Part shown: piece by piece, positions 9,634 to 18,700 of the stretch
How the letters are laid out: every line of letters starts with the position of its first letter
How positions within the stretch are numbered: the first letter of the stretch is position 1
Source of the DNA: Polaribacter marinaquae
GTDB lineage: Bacteria; Bacteroidota; Bacteroidia; Flavobacteriales; Flavobacteriaceae
DNA length: 64,000 bases
Direction: 5' to 3'
Assembly: GCF_038019025.1 (NCBI RefSeq)
Contig: NZ_CP150496.1
Location: 2,434,001 to 2,498,000, forward strand
The notes under the pieces: model-generated
Told to the model about the DNA's origin: nothing
The model's input: the letters and a program-made list of their open reading frames with translations, nothing else
Database searches by the model: none
Position numbers and translations under genes: made by a program

Positions 9634-11360
9634 TGAACTTAAAAAAGATAATACCTATTTTAGAATGGTTGCCAAACTACAATTCTTCGCTGTTTAAGGG
9701 AGATTTAGTAGCGGGTATAACTGTAGGAATTATTTTAATTCCACAAGGAATTGCCTATGCTTTAATTGCAGGTTTACCACCAATTTATGGTTTATATTGT
9801 GCGTTGGTTCCACAGATTATGTATGCTATTTTTGGTTCTTCTAGACAAGTAGCAATTGGTCCGGTAGCAATGGATTCTTTAATTGTTGCAACAGGTGTTT
9901 CTACCTTAGCTTTGGCAGGATCTGAAAGTTATATTTCTATTACAATTTTATTGGCTTTAATGGTTGGTGCTATTCAGTTTATAATGGGAGTATTTAGTCT
10001 CGGTTTTATCGTAAATTTTCTATCAAAACCTGTTATTACAGGTTTTACATCTGCAGTTGCATTGATAATTGGTTTTAATCAATTTAGAAATTTATTGGGT
10101 GTAGATTTTGTTCAGAGCGACCAAATTCAGATAATTTTAGAAGATATTATTTATAATATTAGTAATTATAATTATCATACAACTGTTATAGGTTTATTTT
10201 CTGTAATCGTAATTATTTTCTTTCGTAAGATAAATAAGAAAATTCCGAATGCATTAATTGTTGTTATTCTTGGTATTATCACAATGAAATACTTTGGTAA
10301 ATGCTTTGAAGACGTATCAATTGTAAAAGACATACCGTCAGGATTACCAAAGTTTGAACTACCATCTTTTGATTTTGATCAGATTAAAGAGTTAATGCCT
10401 ATTGCTTTAACATTAGTAATGGTTGGTTATTTAGAAACCATTTCTATTGGTAAATCTTTAGAAGCTAAACAAGACGAATATAGAATTAGACCAAATCAAG
10501 AATTAATAGCATTAGGTATTAGTAATATGGTTGGTTCTTTATTTAAAGCATACCCAAGTACTTCTAGTTTTTCTAGATCTGCAATAAATCAAGAAAGTGG
10601 CGCTAAAACAGGTATGGCAGCATTAATATCTGTAATTATGGTGGTAATTACGTTGTTATTCTTAACACCTTTATTTTATCATTTACCAAAAACAGTTTTA
10701 GCAGCTATTATTATTGTAGCTGTATTTGGTTTGGTAAATTTTAAAGAAGCGGGTTTTTTATGGAAAGCAAATAAACTCGATTTTTGGTTAATGTTAGCAA
10801 CCTTTTTGGCCACATTATTACTTGGAATTGAATATGGTATTATTGTTGGTGTAGGTTTATCTCTAATCATTTTAATTTTTAGAACCTCGAGACCGTATGT
10901 AGCAGAGTTAGGTAAAGTGCCAAACTCTAATTTTTACAGAAATAAAAATAGATTTGATGAAGTTGTAATTGATGATGATATTCTAGTTTTTAGATTTGAT
11001 GCACAATTATTTTATGCAAACTCTAGTTATTTTAGAGATAAACTTGATGAAATGATGTTTAGAAAAGGTTCTGCATTAAAATTGATTGTATTAGATGCAG
11101 AAAGTATTAATAGAGTAGACAGTACAGGAGTAGAAATGCTTAAAGAACGAATTAAATATTGTCAAAAAAGAAATATTACATTCTATTTTGCAGGTGTTAA
11201 AGGTCCTGTAAGAGACGATTTATTTAGAAGTGGAATATTAGAAATTATTGACTTAAAACATTTCTTTATGCGCGCAAATCAAGCGGTAAAATTCTATAAA
11301 ACCGGAGATCGATCGCATCAAGAGAAATACGCGAAATATATACATCAAGCTTACGATTAA
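9633..11360 (+). CDS. SulP-family anion permease with STAS domain
   Basis: This 575-residue protein belongs to the SLC26/SulP family of sulfate, bicarbonate or other anion transporters. It has about 12-14 transmembrane segments over residues 10-425 and a C-terminal cytoplasmic STAS domain (about 440-555). The N-terminal SulP signature appears around GDLVAGITVGIILIPQ. The start overlaps the ruvB stop, so the two are cotranscribed. The substrate cannot be read from sequence: the nearby persulfide dioxygenase genes would fit sulfate, but bicarbonate transporters of this family are common in marine bacteria. Confidence 0.92.
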   Translation: MNLKKIIPILEWLPNYNSSLFKGDLVAGITVGIILIPQGIAYALIAGLPPIYGLYCALVPQIMYAIFGSSRQVAIGPVAMDSLIVATGVSTLALAGSESYISITILLALMVGAIQFIMGVFSLGFIVNFLSKPVITGFTSAVALIIGFNQFRNLLGVDFVQSDQIQIILEDIIYNISNYNYHTTVIGLFSVIVIIFFRKINKKIPNALIVVILGIITMKYFGKCFEDVSIVKDIPSGLPKFELPSFDFDQIKELMPIALTLVMVGYLETISIGKSLEAKQDEYRIRPNQELIALGISNMVGSLFKAYPSTSSFSRSAINQESGAKTGMAALISVIMVVITLLFLTPLFYHLPKTVLAAIIIVAVFGLVNFKEAGFLWKANKLDFWLMLATFLATLLLGIEYGIIVGVGLSLIILIFRTSRPYVAELGKVPNSNFYRNKNRFDEVVIDDDILVFRFDAQLFYANSSYFRDKLDEMMFRKGSALKLIVLDAESINRVDSTGVEMLKERIKYCQKRNITFYFAGVKGPVRDDLFRSGILEIIDLKHFFMRANQAVKFYKTGDRSHQEKYAKYIHQAYD

Positions 11361-11443
11361 GCTTTAACTTAAAACTGATAAATATCATTTAGTAATTTAC
11401 ACTATTGATGTTATTTTGAAGTGTAATAAATGAAGAACAGATT

Positions 11444-12850
11444 ATGATAATAGAACAAATTTATACAGGTTGTTTAGCACAAGGTGCTTATTATATTGAA
11501 AGTAAAGGAGAAGTAGCAATTATAGATCCTTTAAGAGAAGTACAAGATTATATTGATAGAGCAGCAAAAGCTAATTCAAAAATTAAGTACATTTTTGAAA
11601 CACATTTTCATGCAGATTTTGTTAGTGGGCACGTAACTCTTGCAGAAAAAACAGGAGCAGATATTGTTTATGGTCCAACAGCAAAAACTAATTTTAATGC
11701 AATAATAGCAGAAGATAATCAAGTTTTTAAAGTAGGAGATATTTCTATAACGGTATTACACACACCTGGTCATACAATGGAAAGTTCTTGTTATTTATTA
11801 AAAGATGAGAATGGTAAAAACCATGCTCTTTTTAGCGGAGACACATTATTCTTAGGTGATGTTGGTAGACCAGATTTAGCTCAAAAAGGAGATATTACTG
11901 AAGAGGATTTAGCTGGTTTTCTATTTGATAGTTTAAGAATTAAAATTATGCCGTTAGCAGATGATATTATTGTTTATCCAGCACACGGTGCGGGTTCTGC
12001 TTGTGGTAAAAATTTAAGTAAAGAAACAGTAGGTACAATTGGTAATCAAAAAGAAACCAATTATGCCTTAAGAGCTAACATGACAAAAGAAGAGTTTATA
12101 AAAGAAGTTACAGATGGTTTATTACCACCACCAGCTTACTTTCCTTTAAATGTTAAATTAAATAAAGAAGGTTATAAATCTATAGATGATGTTATAAAAA
12201 CATCTACAAAACCATTGTCTGTAAAAGATTTTGAATTGGTTGCAAACGAAACTGACGCTATTATTTTAGATGTACGTCATCAAACAGAATTTATAAAAGG
12301 ATTTATTCCTCAATCTATTTTTATTGGAATAGACGGCGGATTTGCACCTTGGGTTGGCGCATTAATAAAAGACATTACACAACCAATTTTATTAGTAGCT
12401 GCAAAAGGTAGAGAAGAAGATACAATTACAAGATTATCTAGAGTTGGTTTTGATAATGTATTAGGTTATTTAGAAGGAAGTTTTGATGCTTGGAAACAAG
12501 CAGGAAAAGAAATTGATACTTTAGAATCTGTTTCTGCATCTGTGTTAGAAGAAAAAATAAAAGAAAATATGCCTGTTTTTGATGTAAGAAAGCCGGGTGA
12601 GTTTTCTAGCGAACATATAAATGTTGCTGAAAGCACACCTTTAGATTTTTTAAACGATCATATTTCACAATTTCCAAAAAAAGGAGATTTTTATATACAT
12701 TGTGCAGGTGGTTACCGTTCTGTTATTGCTGCTTCGATACTTAAAGCTAGAGGATTTCATAACGTAATTGATGTGGCAGGTGGTTTTGGTGCAATAAGAA
12801 AAACTGATATCGAGACAACTGCAGCCGTTTGTCCGTCTACTTTAAAATAG
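11444..12850 (+). CDS. MBL-fold persulfide dioxygenase fused to two rhodanese domains (CstB-like)
   Basis: Residues 1-230 form a metallo-beta-lactamase-fold domain of the ETHE1/persulfide dioxygenase type. The metal ligands are visible in THFHAD (H54, H56, D58), the HTPGHT motif, SGDTLF and YPAHG. Two rhodanese domains follow. The first (about 265-360) lacks the active-site cysteine, with a Lys-Gly-Arg loop in its place. The second (about 370-468) keeps it as CAGGYRS with C420. This pseudo-rhodanese plus active rhodanese layout is that of staphylococcal CstB, which oxidises persulfide to thiosulfate in sulfide detoxification. The function here is inferred from that architecture. Confidence 0.9.
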   Translation: MIIEQIYTGCLAQGAYYIESKGEVAIIDPLREVQDYIDRAAKANSKIKYIFETHFHADFVSGHVTLAEKTGADIVYGPTAKTNFNAIIAEDNQVFKVGDISITVLHTPGHTMESSCYLLKDENGKNHALFSGDTLFLGDVGRPDLAQKGDITEEDLAGFLFDSLRIKIMPLADDIIVYPAHGAGSACGKNLSKETVGTIGNQKETNYALRANMTKEEFIKEVTDGLLPPPAYFPLNVKLNKEGYKSIDDVIKTSTKPLSVKDFELVANETDAIILDVRHQTEFIKGFIPQSIFIGIDGGFAPWVGALIKDITQPILLVAAKGREEDTITRLSRVGFDNVLGYLEGSFDAWKQAGKEIDTLESVSASVLEEKIKENMPVFDVRKPGEFSSEHINVAESTPLDFLNDHISQFPKKGDFYIHCAGGYRSVIAASILKARGFHNVIDVAGGFGAIRKTDIETTAAVCPSTLK

Positions 12851-12855
12851 TTTTA

Positions 12856-13221
12856 ATGAAGCATTTTATTTGTTTATTAGTTACATGTATGTTTTTTATT
12901 GCTTGTAAACCTCAAAGTGATACAAATAATATAACTACTTTAGAATTAAAACGTATTTTAGAAGAAGATAGCATACAATTATTAGATGTTAGATCAACGA
13001 AAGAAGTTAAACAAGGTTTTATAAAAACTGCGATTTTTGCAGATTATTTTGATGCAAATTTTTATAATAATGCCTCAAGAAAGTTAGATAAAAATCGAAA
13101 AGTGTTTGTCTATTGTAGAAGCGGAAATAGAAGTAAAAAAGCCATTAAAATACTAAGTAAAGCAGGTTTTATGTGCGTTAATGTTTTAGGTGGATATAAT
13201 CAATGGAAAAAAGAAAATTAG
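12856..13221 (+). CDS. Rhodanese-domain lipoprotein
   Basis: The start chosen is the ATG at 12856, because it opens a clean lipoprotein signal (MKHFICLLVTC, lipobox cysteine at C17 in FFIAC). A longer TTG-started frame would reach back into the preceding gene. The 121-residue product is a single rhodanese domain with the active-site loop CRSGNRSKK, so it should carry or transfer sulfane sulfur in the periplasm. It follows the persulfide dioxygenase fusion by five bases, which points to a shared sulfide or persulfide role. Confidence 0.88.
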   Translation: MKHFICLLVTCMFFIACKPQSDTNNITTLELKRILEEDSIQLLDVRSTKEVKQGFIKTAIFADYFDANFYNNASRKLDKNRKVFVYCRSGNRSKKAIKILSKAGFMCVNVLGGYNQWKKEN

Positions 13222-13226
13222 ATAGT

Positions 13227-13493
13227 ATGATTTCAGAAATAAAAATAGAGAATTTAAAATGTGGTGGTTGTGCTGCTACAATAAAAAAAGGTTTATTAAG
13301 TATAAATGAAGTTACAGATGTGCAAGTTGAAGTAGAAAATTCTACGGTTACCATAACATCAGAAAACGAAAATTTAGATTTGATAAAAGAAAAATTATCC
13401 AAATTAGGATATCCGGAAGTAGGAGATAAAAACACCATAGCTCATAAAGCAAAGTCATTTGTTAGTTGCGCTATTGGCAGAATAGATTCATAA
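13227..13493 (+). CDS. Small heavy-metal-associated (HMA) domain protein
   Basis: This small cytoplasmic protein is one HMA/copper-chaperone fold. The metal site is KCGGCAATIKKG, a CxxC motif close to the N-terminus. I chose the ATG at 13227, which begins five bases after the preceding stop; another ATG at 13203 would add eight residues and overlap the upstream gene. The extra C-terminal tail contains one more cysteine (FVSCA). It ends the sulfur-handling group and is followed by a bidirectional terminator. Metal identity cannot be told; CGGC sites are known for copper and for other soft metals. Confidence 0.82.
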   Translation: MISEIKIENLKCGGCAATIKKGLLSINEVTDVQVEVENSTVTITSENENLDLIKEKLSKLGYPEVGDKNTIAHKAKSFVSCAIGRIDS

Positions 13494-13500
13494 AAATAAA

Positions 13501-13533
13501 AAATCTCAAAATGTAAATTTTGAGATTTTTTAT
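13501..13533. terminator. Bidirectional terminator between convergent genes
   Basis: A 12-bp perfect stem (AAATCTCAAAAT / ATTTTGAGATTT) with a GTAA loop is flanked by A runs on the left and T runs on the right. It can stop both the plus-strand sulfur group and the minus-strand sigma factor gene. Confidence 0.85.
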
Positions 13534-13551
13534 TTTAAAAGTAATTTTATT

Positions 13552-14415
13552 TTATCCTAAGTATGTTTTTAGCATTTGATTTTTAGATTTAGATTGCAAT
13601 CGTCTTATTGCTCTTTGTTTTACTTGTCTTACTCTTTCTCTAGTTAAATCGAATTTTTCGCCTATTTCAGTTAAACTTGTAGCAACTTCATTACCAATAC
13701 CGTAATACATTTTTAAAACTTTAGCTTCTTTAGATGTTAAAGTGTTTAAAGCTCGATCGATTTCTATTTTCAAAGATTGATTCATTAAATCTTTATCTGG
13801 TTTCGGAGATTCATCAGACTGCAAAACATTGTATAAATTAGAATCTTCTCCGTCTTTAAAAGGCGCATCCATAGATAAAGATTTACCAGAATTTCTAATA
13901 GATTGTTCTACTTCTGTTTCTGTCATGTCTAAACTTTGCGCAATCTCTTTATTTGTAGGCATTCGTTGTTCATTTTGCTCTAGTCTAGCGTAAATTTTGT
14001 TAATTTTACTGATACTCCCAATTTTATTTAATGGCAACCTTACAATTCTAGATTGTTCTGCTAAAGCTTGCATTATAGATTGACGAATCCACCAAACAGC
14101 ATAAGAAATAAATTTAAAACCTCTTGTTTCATCAAAACGTTTTGCCGCTTTTACCAAACCTAAATTACCTTCGTTTATTAAGTCTGATAGTTTTAAACCT
14201 TGCCCTTGATATTGTTTAGCGACAGATACTACAAACCTTAAATTAGCCTTCACCAATTTATCTAACGCAATTGAATCTCCTGTTTTAATTTTTAGAGCCA
14301 ATTCAACTTCTTCATCTGCAGTTATTAAACCTATTTTACTTATTTCTTGAAAATATTTTTCTAAAGATTTTGCGTCTCTGTTGGTTACTTGCTTTACAAT
14401 TTTAAGTTGTCTCAT
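13552..14415 (-). CDS. RpoD/SigA-family sigma-70 factor
   Basis: The 287-residue protein has the compact layout of Bacteroidota primary sigma factors: short region 1.2, region 2 with the [10 protein letters not shown] and [13 protein letters not shown] core-binding and -7 recognition segments, region 3, and region 4.2 with [17 protein letters not shown]. It ends KTYLG like the housekeeping factor. Several positions differ from the flavobacterial primary factor as I remember it: [23 protein letters not shown] in place of LTPREADVIRLYFG, and VKQR in place of IKEK. It may therefore be a group 2 paralogue. No TAnnTTTG box is evident upstream. Confidence 0.9.
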   Translation of the reverse strand: MRQLKIVKQVTNRDAKSLEKYFQEISKIGLITADEEVELALKIKTGDSIALDKLVKANLRFVVSVAKQYQGQGLKLSDLINEGNLGLVKAAKRFDETRGFKFISYAVWWIRQSIMQALAEQSRIVRLPLNKIGSISKINKIYARLEQNEQRMPTNKEIAQSLDMTETEVEQSIRNSGKSLSMDAPFKDGEDSNLYNVLQSDESPKPDKDLMNQSLKIEIDRALNTLTSKEAKVLKMYYGIGNEVATSLTEIGEKFDLTRERVRQVKQRAIRRLQSKSKNQMLKTYLG

Positions 14416-14616
14416 AAATTTTTAGTTTATTTTTTTGAATGAAGTGAGCTACTCTTTTAATTAGATTTGTTCTTTAAAAGAGAAAAAAAGAAAAGGGATA
14501 AGATGTCTAGAAAACTTGTTGGTAAAACTTCTTGGTAAAAACACTGTAGTAAAGCGTAGTTTTTATGCTAAAAGAATTGAAGTTTAAAAGTTTTTTCATA
14601 GAATTTCAATATACAG

Positions 14617-14652
14617 AAAAACGAGCGATTTTCAAAGAAAAAGGCTCGTTTT
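14617..14652 (-). terminator. Probable terminator of the TonB receptor gene
   Basis: On the minus strand, AAAACGAGC and GCTCGTTTT form a 9-bp stem with a 17-base loop. The descending arm runs into T residues (GCTCGTTTTTCTG). It lies about 40 bases after the receptor stop codon. Confidence 0.6.
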
Positions 14653-14693
14653 GTGATTTTATTAACCAAAATTGATTTAAAAAGTATGTTTTT

Positions 14694-17111
14694 TTAGAAT
14701 TTTAGCGTTACACCAACTAAGAAGTTTCTAGTTGCTTGAGGGTAAAAACCGGCATAATCTAAAGTAGTTGTTTTATTTGGATCTGACCAAGTGTCATCAA
14801 AAGTACCATAGTAACCTCTGTCTACATATTCTCTATCAAAAATATTGTTTATTAAAGCAGTAAATACAATTGACTTAAAAATTTTAGTAGGTTTTACTTC
14901 GTACACAAAGTTTAAATCTGAAGTAAAATAACTGTCTATAATATCACTATTAGAAACTTTGCTACCTAAGTTACTCATATATTGTTTGCCAACATATTTA
15001 GATAAGAAAGAAATTTGTAGGTTTTCTATTGGTTTGTAAATAAACATATTTCCAACAACTACGTCCGGAGAAAATGAAATGTCTGTATTTCCTAAATTTT
15101 GTAAAGCACCGTCTATTTTGGCAACAAAGTTTTTATTCTTATTAGAACTAAAAGCTGCATTTGGTTTAATTGAGAAATATTCATTTAAATAAATATCCGC
15201 ATCTATTTCTAAACCTAATCTATAACTGTCTCCAGAAGTAGCTCTAATAGGTGCACCAACGTCATCTAAAGCACCAGTTAATACTAACTGATTTTTATAA
15301 TTCATATAGTACACATTTGTATTTAATTTTACATATTCACTTTTTAATCTCCAACCAAATTCTAAATCATTTAAAGTTTCGTGTGTGTTTACGCCACCTT
15401 CAAAATCATTTCTATTTGGCTCTCTATTAGCTACAGCAAAAGAAGTATATAAACTATTATTAGGATCTACTTTATATGTAAGTCCTACTTTAGGATTAAA
15501 GAAATCAAAATTTGCATCTACTCCAATGTTTTCTAGATCAGAAGTAATACCATTTGTTTGGTAGTTAACAAAACGACCTTGTAAATCTAAGTAACCAGAA
15601 AGATCTTCTGAAATTTTAAAGTTTGCTTTTGCAAAAACAGAAAAGTCGGTTTTTTTAGCATCAGAAAAATAATACTGATCTCTAATATTTGTGTTTGGTG
15701 CTAAATCTTCTCCCCAAATCACTTCTCCGAAATGATCTCCGGTATAATTTGAATAAGAAATACCAGAAATTACATTTAAAGATTCGTTTTTGTAATTAGC
15801 ATTAAAGTTAGCAACATAAAAGTCATTTTGTAACCATCGTCTAACAATAACATCTGAACCATCAACAATTAAATTATTAAAATCTGCTGCATCTTCTTCT
15901 ACTTTATATTGTTCGAAGTAACCAGAACCTTTTGTGTAGTTTAATGCTAAATTTGTAGACCAATTATCGTTTAATTGCTCATTCCAGTGCAATTGATAAT
16001 GGTTTTGCTCGTAATTATCTACCTCATTATCATAAGTGTAATAATTGTATCTTCTGTCAGAATTTCTTAAATTTTCTGCTTCACTATCACTTAAAAAGTT
16101 ATCTGTAATATAATCTTCGATACCTTGAGCATCATTTTCTAATCTTACTTTAGGCGTACCGTACCAAGCTTGGTAGGTTTTTTCTTTCCCTCCGAAAGTA
16201 ATTGCTTTTATTAAAGTATTATCATCAATATAACTTCCTTGTAAAAAGTAAGATTTTAGGTCTGATGATGCTCTGTCGATATATCCATCAGAAGAAATAT
16301 TAGACAAACGACCTGCAATTTCTATATGATCGTTAATTTTACCTGTACTAAATTTTACAGTATGTTTTCTTGTGTTAAAAGAGCCAAAAGAGTTTGATAT
16401 TTCTCCGTATGCTTCTTCTTGAGCAGCATCTGTTAAAATATTTAAACTTGCCCCAAAAGCACCAGAACCATTTGTAGAAGTACCAACACCACGTTGCAAT
16501 TGTAAGTTTTGAGTTGAAGATGCAAAATCACCTAAATTAACCCAAAAAGTACCATGGCTTTCTGCATCGTTATAAGGTATACCATTAACGGTTACATTAA
16601 TTCTTTCTCCGTTAGAACCACGCACGCTCATGTATGTGTAACCAACACCTGCACCAGCATCTGATGAAGAAACAACAGAAGGCATATAGTTTAAAAGAAT
16701 AGGAATATCTTGTCCTAGATTACGTTTTGCAATTTCTTTTTTAGATAAGTTAGAAAATGTAACCGGAGCATCGGTATTTGCTCTTACGGCAGCAACTAAA
16801 ACTTCGTCTAAAACCATAGAACCTGTTTTAAGTTTTATAAAATACTCTTCGTTTTTAGAAAGTAAAACTCTTTGCGAAATAGTTTTGTAACCAATAAAAG
16901 AAACTTCTACTGTATAAGTACCTTTTTTAAGTTGCAAACTAAAATTTCCTTTAAAATTTGTTGATGTTCCTTTTTTAATTTCTTTAATGTAAACAGATGC
17001 TCCTGGTAAAGGATTTTCGTTTTCGTCTATTACAGTTCCAGAAAATTTAAAGGATTGTGCATTTGTAAGTATACTTACTAATAAGAATAAAAAAATTGTA
17101 ATTTTTTTCAT
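14694..17111 (-). CDS. TonB-dependent receptor under TPP riboswitch control (probable thiamine uptake)
   Basis: This is an outer-membrane TonB-dependent receptor of about 805 residues. The chosen ATG at 17111 opens a signal peptide (MKKITIFLFLLVSILTNAQ); the frame could run 11 codons further without a signal-like sequence. A carboxypeptidase-regulatory-like beta sandwich (about 21-105) precedes the plug domain and a 22-strand barrel ending in FLVGVTLKF. The upstream thiamine pyrophosphate riboswitch strongly suggests import of thiamine or a precursor, as known for TPP-controlled receptors in Bacteroidota. It appears to be a single-gene unit. Confidence 0.93.
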   Translation of the reverse strand: MKKITIFLFLLVSILTNAQSFKFSGTVIDENENPLPGASVYIKEIKKGTSTNFKGNFSLQLKKGTYTVEVSFIGYKTISQRVLLSKNEEYFIKLKTGSMVLDEVLVAAVRANTDAPVTFSNLSKKEIAKRNLGQDIPILLNYMPSVVSSSDAGAGVGYTYMSVRGSNGERINVTVNGIPYNDAESHGTFWVNLGDFASSTQNLQLQRGVGTSTNGSGAFGASLNILTDAAQEEAYGEISNSFGSFNTRKHTVKFSTGKINDHIEIAGRLSNISSDGYIDRASSDLKSYFLQGSYIDDNTLIKAITFGGKEKTYQAWYGTPKVRLENDAQGIEDYITDNFLSDSEAENLRNSDRRYNYYTYDNEVDNYEQNHYQLHWNEQLNDNWSTNLALNYTKGSGYFEQYKVEEDAADFNNLIVDGSDVIVRRWLQNDFYVANFNANYKNESLNVISGISYSNYTGDHFGEVIWGEDLAPNTNIRDQYYFSDAKKTDFSVFAKANFKISEDLSGYLDLQGRFVNYQTNGITSDLENIGVDANFDFFNPKVGLTYKVDPNNSLYTSFAVANREPNRNDFEGGVNTHETLNDLEFGWRLKSEYVKLNTNVYYMNYKNQLVLTGALDDVGAPIRATSGDSYRLGLEIDADIYLNEYFSIKPNAAFSSNKNKNFVAKIDGALQNLGNTDISFSPDVVVGNMFIYKPIENLQISFLSKYVGKQYMSNLGSKVSNSDIIDSYFTSDLNFVYEVKPTKIFKSIVFTALINNIFDREYVDRGYYGTFDDTWSDPNKTTTLDYAGFYPQATRNFLVGVTLKF

Positions 17112-17254
17112 TTTAAATAATATAAAACGAATAAAAAGAGGCAATTATTCTGTGACTATTTTTGAATAATTAGTTTTGGCATTTAGAAGAGTTTGCAACG
17201 TAATAGTGTTTTATTTTTTTAAACCTACTGCAGTTAAAACTTCTTAATGACTTT

Positions 17255-17335
17255 GTTATAAATCCCTAAACAGCATTACCTGTTCTAGGTTCTTTGGGTA
17301 TGATCTCAGCCTTTTTAAAGCACCCCTTTATGAGA
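17255..17335 (-). promoter_or_regulatory. TPP (thi-box) riboswitch
   Basis: Read on the minus strand, the conserved TPP aptamer blocks occur in order: GGGGTGC, GGCTGAGATCATACCC, GAACCTAGAACAGGTAATGCTG and AGGGA. The outer P1 stem pairs ATAAA with TTTAT. A TAATTTTG promoter box sits just upstream, so the aptamer starts the transcript. It lies about 145 bases before the TonB receptor ATG, leaving room for an expression platform. Confidence 0.95.
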
Positions 17336-17341
17336 ACAATG

Positions 17342-17349
17342 CAAAATTA
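17342..17349 (-). promoter_or_regulatory. Promoter -7 box for the TPP riboswitch transcript
   Basis: The minus strand reads TAATTTTG, matching TAnnTTTG. The predicted start at about 17336 coincides with the 5' end of the TPP aptamer, which supports both calls. Confidence 0.7.
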
Positions 17350-17470
17350 AGCTAGAATAGTTTAATGCGGAACTAAAAAGTGATTTATTTTAACTTTAGG
17401 TTAAGTTTTTCAACAATCATTACCGATAAGTAAAATTTTATATGAGTTAATGTGTATAAAAAATCAGCAC

Positions 17471-17478
17471 TAAATTTG
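17471..17478 (+). promoter_or_regulatory. Promoter -7 box for the Omp85-like gene
   Basis: TAAATTTG matches the consensus. The predicted start at about 17484 lies ten bases before the ATG at 17494 and excludes an upstream GTG start at 17452. Confidence 0.65.
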
Positions 17479-17493
17479 TACAAAATATCAATC

Positions 17494-18693
17494 ATGAAAT
17501 ACAATACATCAAATAACCTTTATAAGATAGTAGTTAATTTATTTTTTGTTTTTCTCTTCACTTTATCTGCTCATTCTCAGGAAAGTGAATCTAAAAAAGA
17601 AACCGGTTTAGATAAATTTGTAGAGTATTTTACATTTTATCCGAATAAAGATAAAGTAGCTAAAGATTCTACCTTGTATTTATCAAAAATAATTACAGCA
17701 CCAATTGTTAGTTATTCGCCAGAAACCAGTTTAGGGTTTGGTGTTGGTGCAAAATATTTATTTAAATTTAAAGGAAGTGGAGATGAAACAAGAACGTCTA
17801 ATATGCCTGTTTCTATGTTGTACACTTTAAATAATCAATTTTTTATTTATTCAGGATTCGAGATTTTTACAAATCAAGAAGAATGGGTGATTTCTGGTAA
17901 TTTGAGTTTTCAAAATTATCCAAAATATTACTACGGAATTGGTACAGATACACCAGAAACTAACGAAGAAATTTATGATACATATCAATTTTTGATTGAA
18001 CCAATTTTGCTAAAAAGAGCGTTTACAAGATATTTATTTTTAGGTGGTGGAGTTAGATACAACAAAGTTTATAAAACTAAAGTTGAAGAAAATGGTTTGT
18101 TAGATGCAACTAGACCAACAGGTTATGATGGTTCTACTTCTACAGGTGTTGAGTTGGCAGTTTTGTATGATAGTAGAGATAATATTTTAAATGCATCTAA
18201 AGGTTGGTATTTCGAGTTAACTAGAGGTTTTTACAACACATCTATGGGCGGAACGCATGATTTTGATTTAACACGTTTCGATTTACGTCATTATTTTAAA
18301 GTTTCAGCATCTAATAATGATGTAATTGCTGTACAAGCAGTTGGTCATTTTGCGAACGGAAATGTGCCATTATCTGAGTTGGCATTATTAGGAAACGAAC
18401 AAATAATGCGTGGTTATTTAGAAGGAAGATTTATAGAAGAAAACTTATTAGCAGCACAAATTGAATATAGAAAAACGTTTAAAGATAGTAGATTTGGTTT
18501 GGTAGGTTTTATTGGTGCAGGAGATGTGTTTAATAAAACTACTGATTTAAATATTGGCGATTTAAAGTTAAACTATGGTGTAGGACTTCGTTTTATGTTA
18601 GATAAAAAAGAGAAATTAAATATAAGATTTGATTATGGTGCTGGTAACGAAACAGATGGTAATTTTTACGTAAATATTGCTGAAGCTTATTAA
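17494..18693 (+). CDS. BamA/TamA-family (Omp85-like) outer-membrane barrel protein
   Basis: The 399-residue product has a signal peptide ending near AHSQE and then a predicted beta barrel with alternating hydrophobic strands. The region around residues 215-399, with YDSRDNILNASKGWYFELT and the NEQIMRGYLEGRF segment, resembles the C-terminal surface-antigen domain of Omp85 proteins. No POTRA repeats are seen, so it is a barrel-only member. The start at 17494 is chosen because the promoter box lies just upstream. The substrate or function is unknown. Confidence 0.82.
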   Translation: MKYNTSNNLYKIVVNLFFVFLFTLSAHSQESESKKETGLDKFVEYFTFYPNKDKVAKDSTLYLSKIITAPIVSYSPETSLGFGVGAKYLFKFKGSGDETRTSNMPVSMLYTLNNQFFIYSGFEIFTNQEEWVISGNLSFQNYPKYYYGIGTDTPETNEEIYDTYQFLIEPILLKRAFTRYLFLGGGVRYNKVYKTKVEENGLLDATRPTGYDGSTSTGVELAVLYDSRDNILNASKGWYFELTRGFYNTSMGGTHDFDLTRFDLRHYFKVSASNNDVIAVQAVGHFANGNVPLSELALLGNEQIMRGYLEGRFIEENLLAAQIEYRKTFKDSRFGLVGFIGAGDVFNKTTDLNIGDLKLNYGVGLRFMLDKKEKLNIRFDYGAGNETDGNFYVNIAEAY

Positions 18694-18700
18694 GCAGTAC

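Noticed and set aside
12829..12855. TTG-started extension of the rhodanese lipoprotein
   Set aside because: It overlaps the upstream gene and spoils the lipoprotein signal that begins at the ATG at 12856.
14416..14616. Possible small RNA between the sigma factor and the TonB receptor
   Set aside because: No promoter box or stable structure other than the receptor terminator could be supported.
17452..17493. N-terminal extension of the Omp85-like protein from a GTG
   Set aside because: The TAAATTTG promoter box lies inside this stretch and the signal peptide begins at the ATG at 17494.
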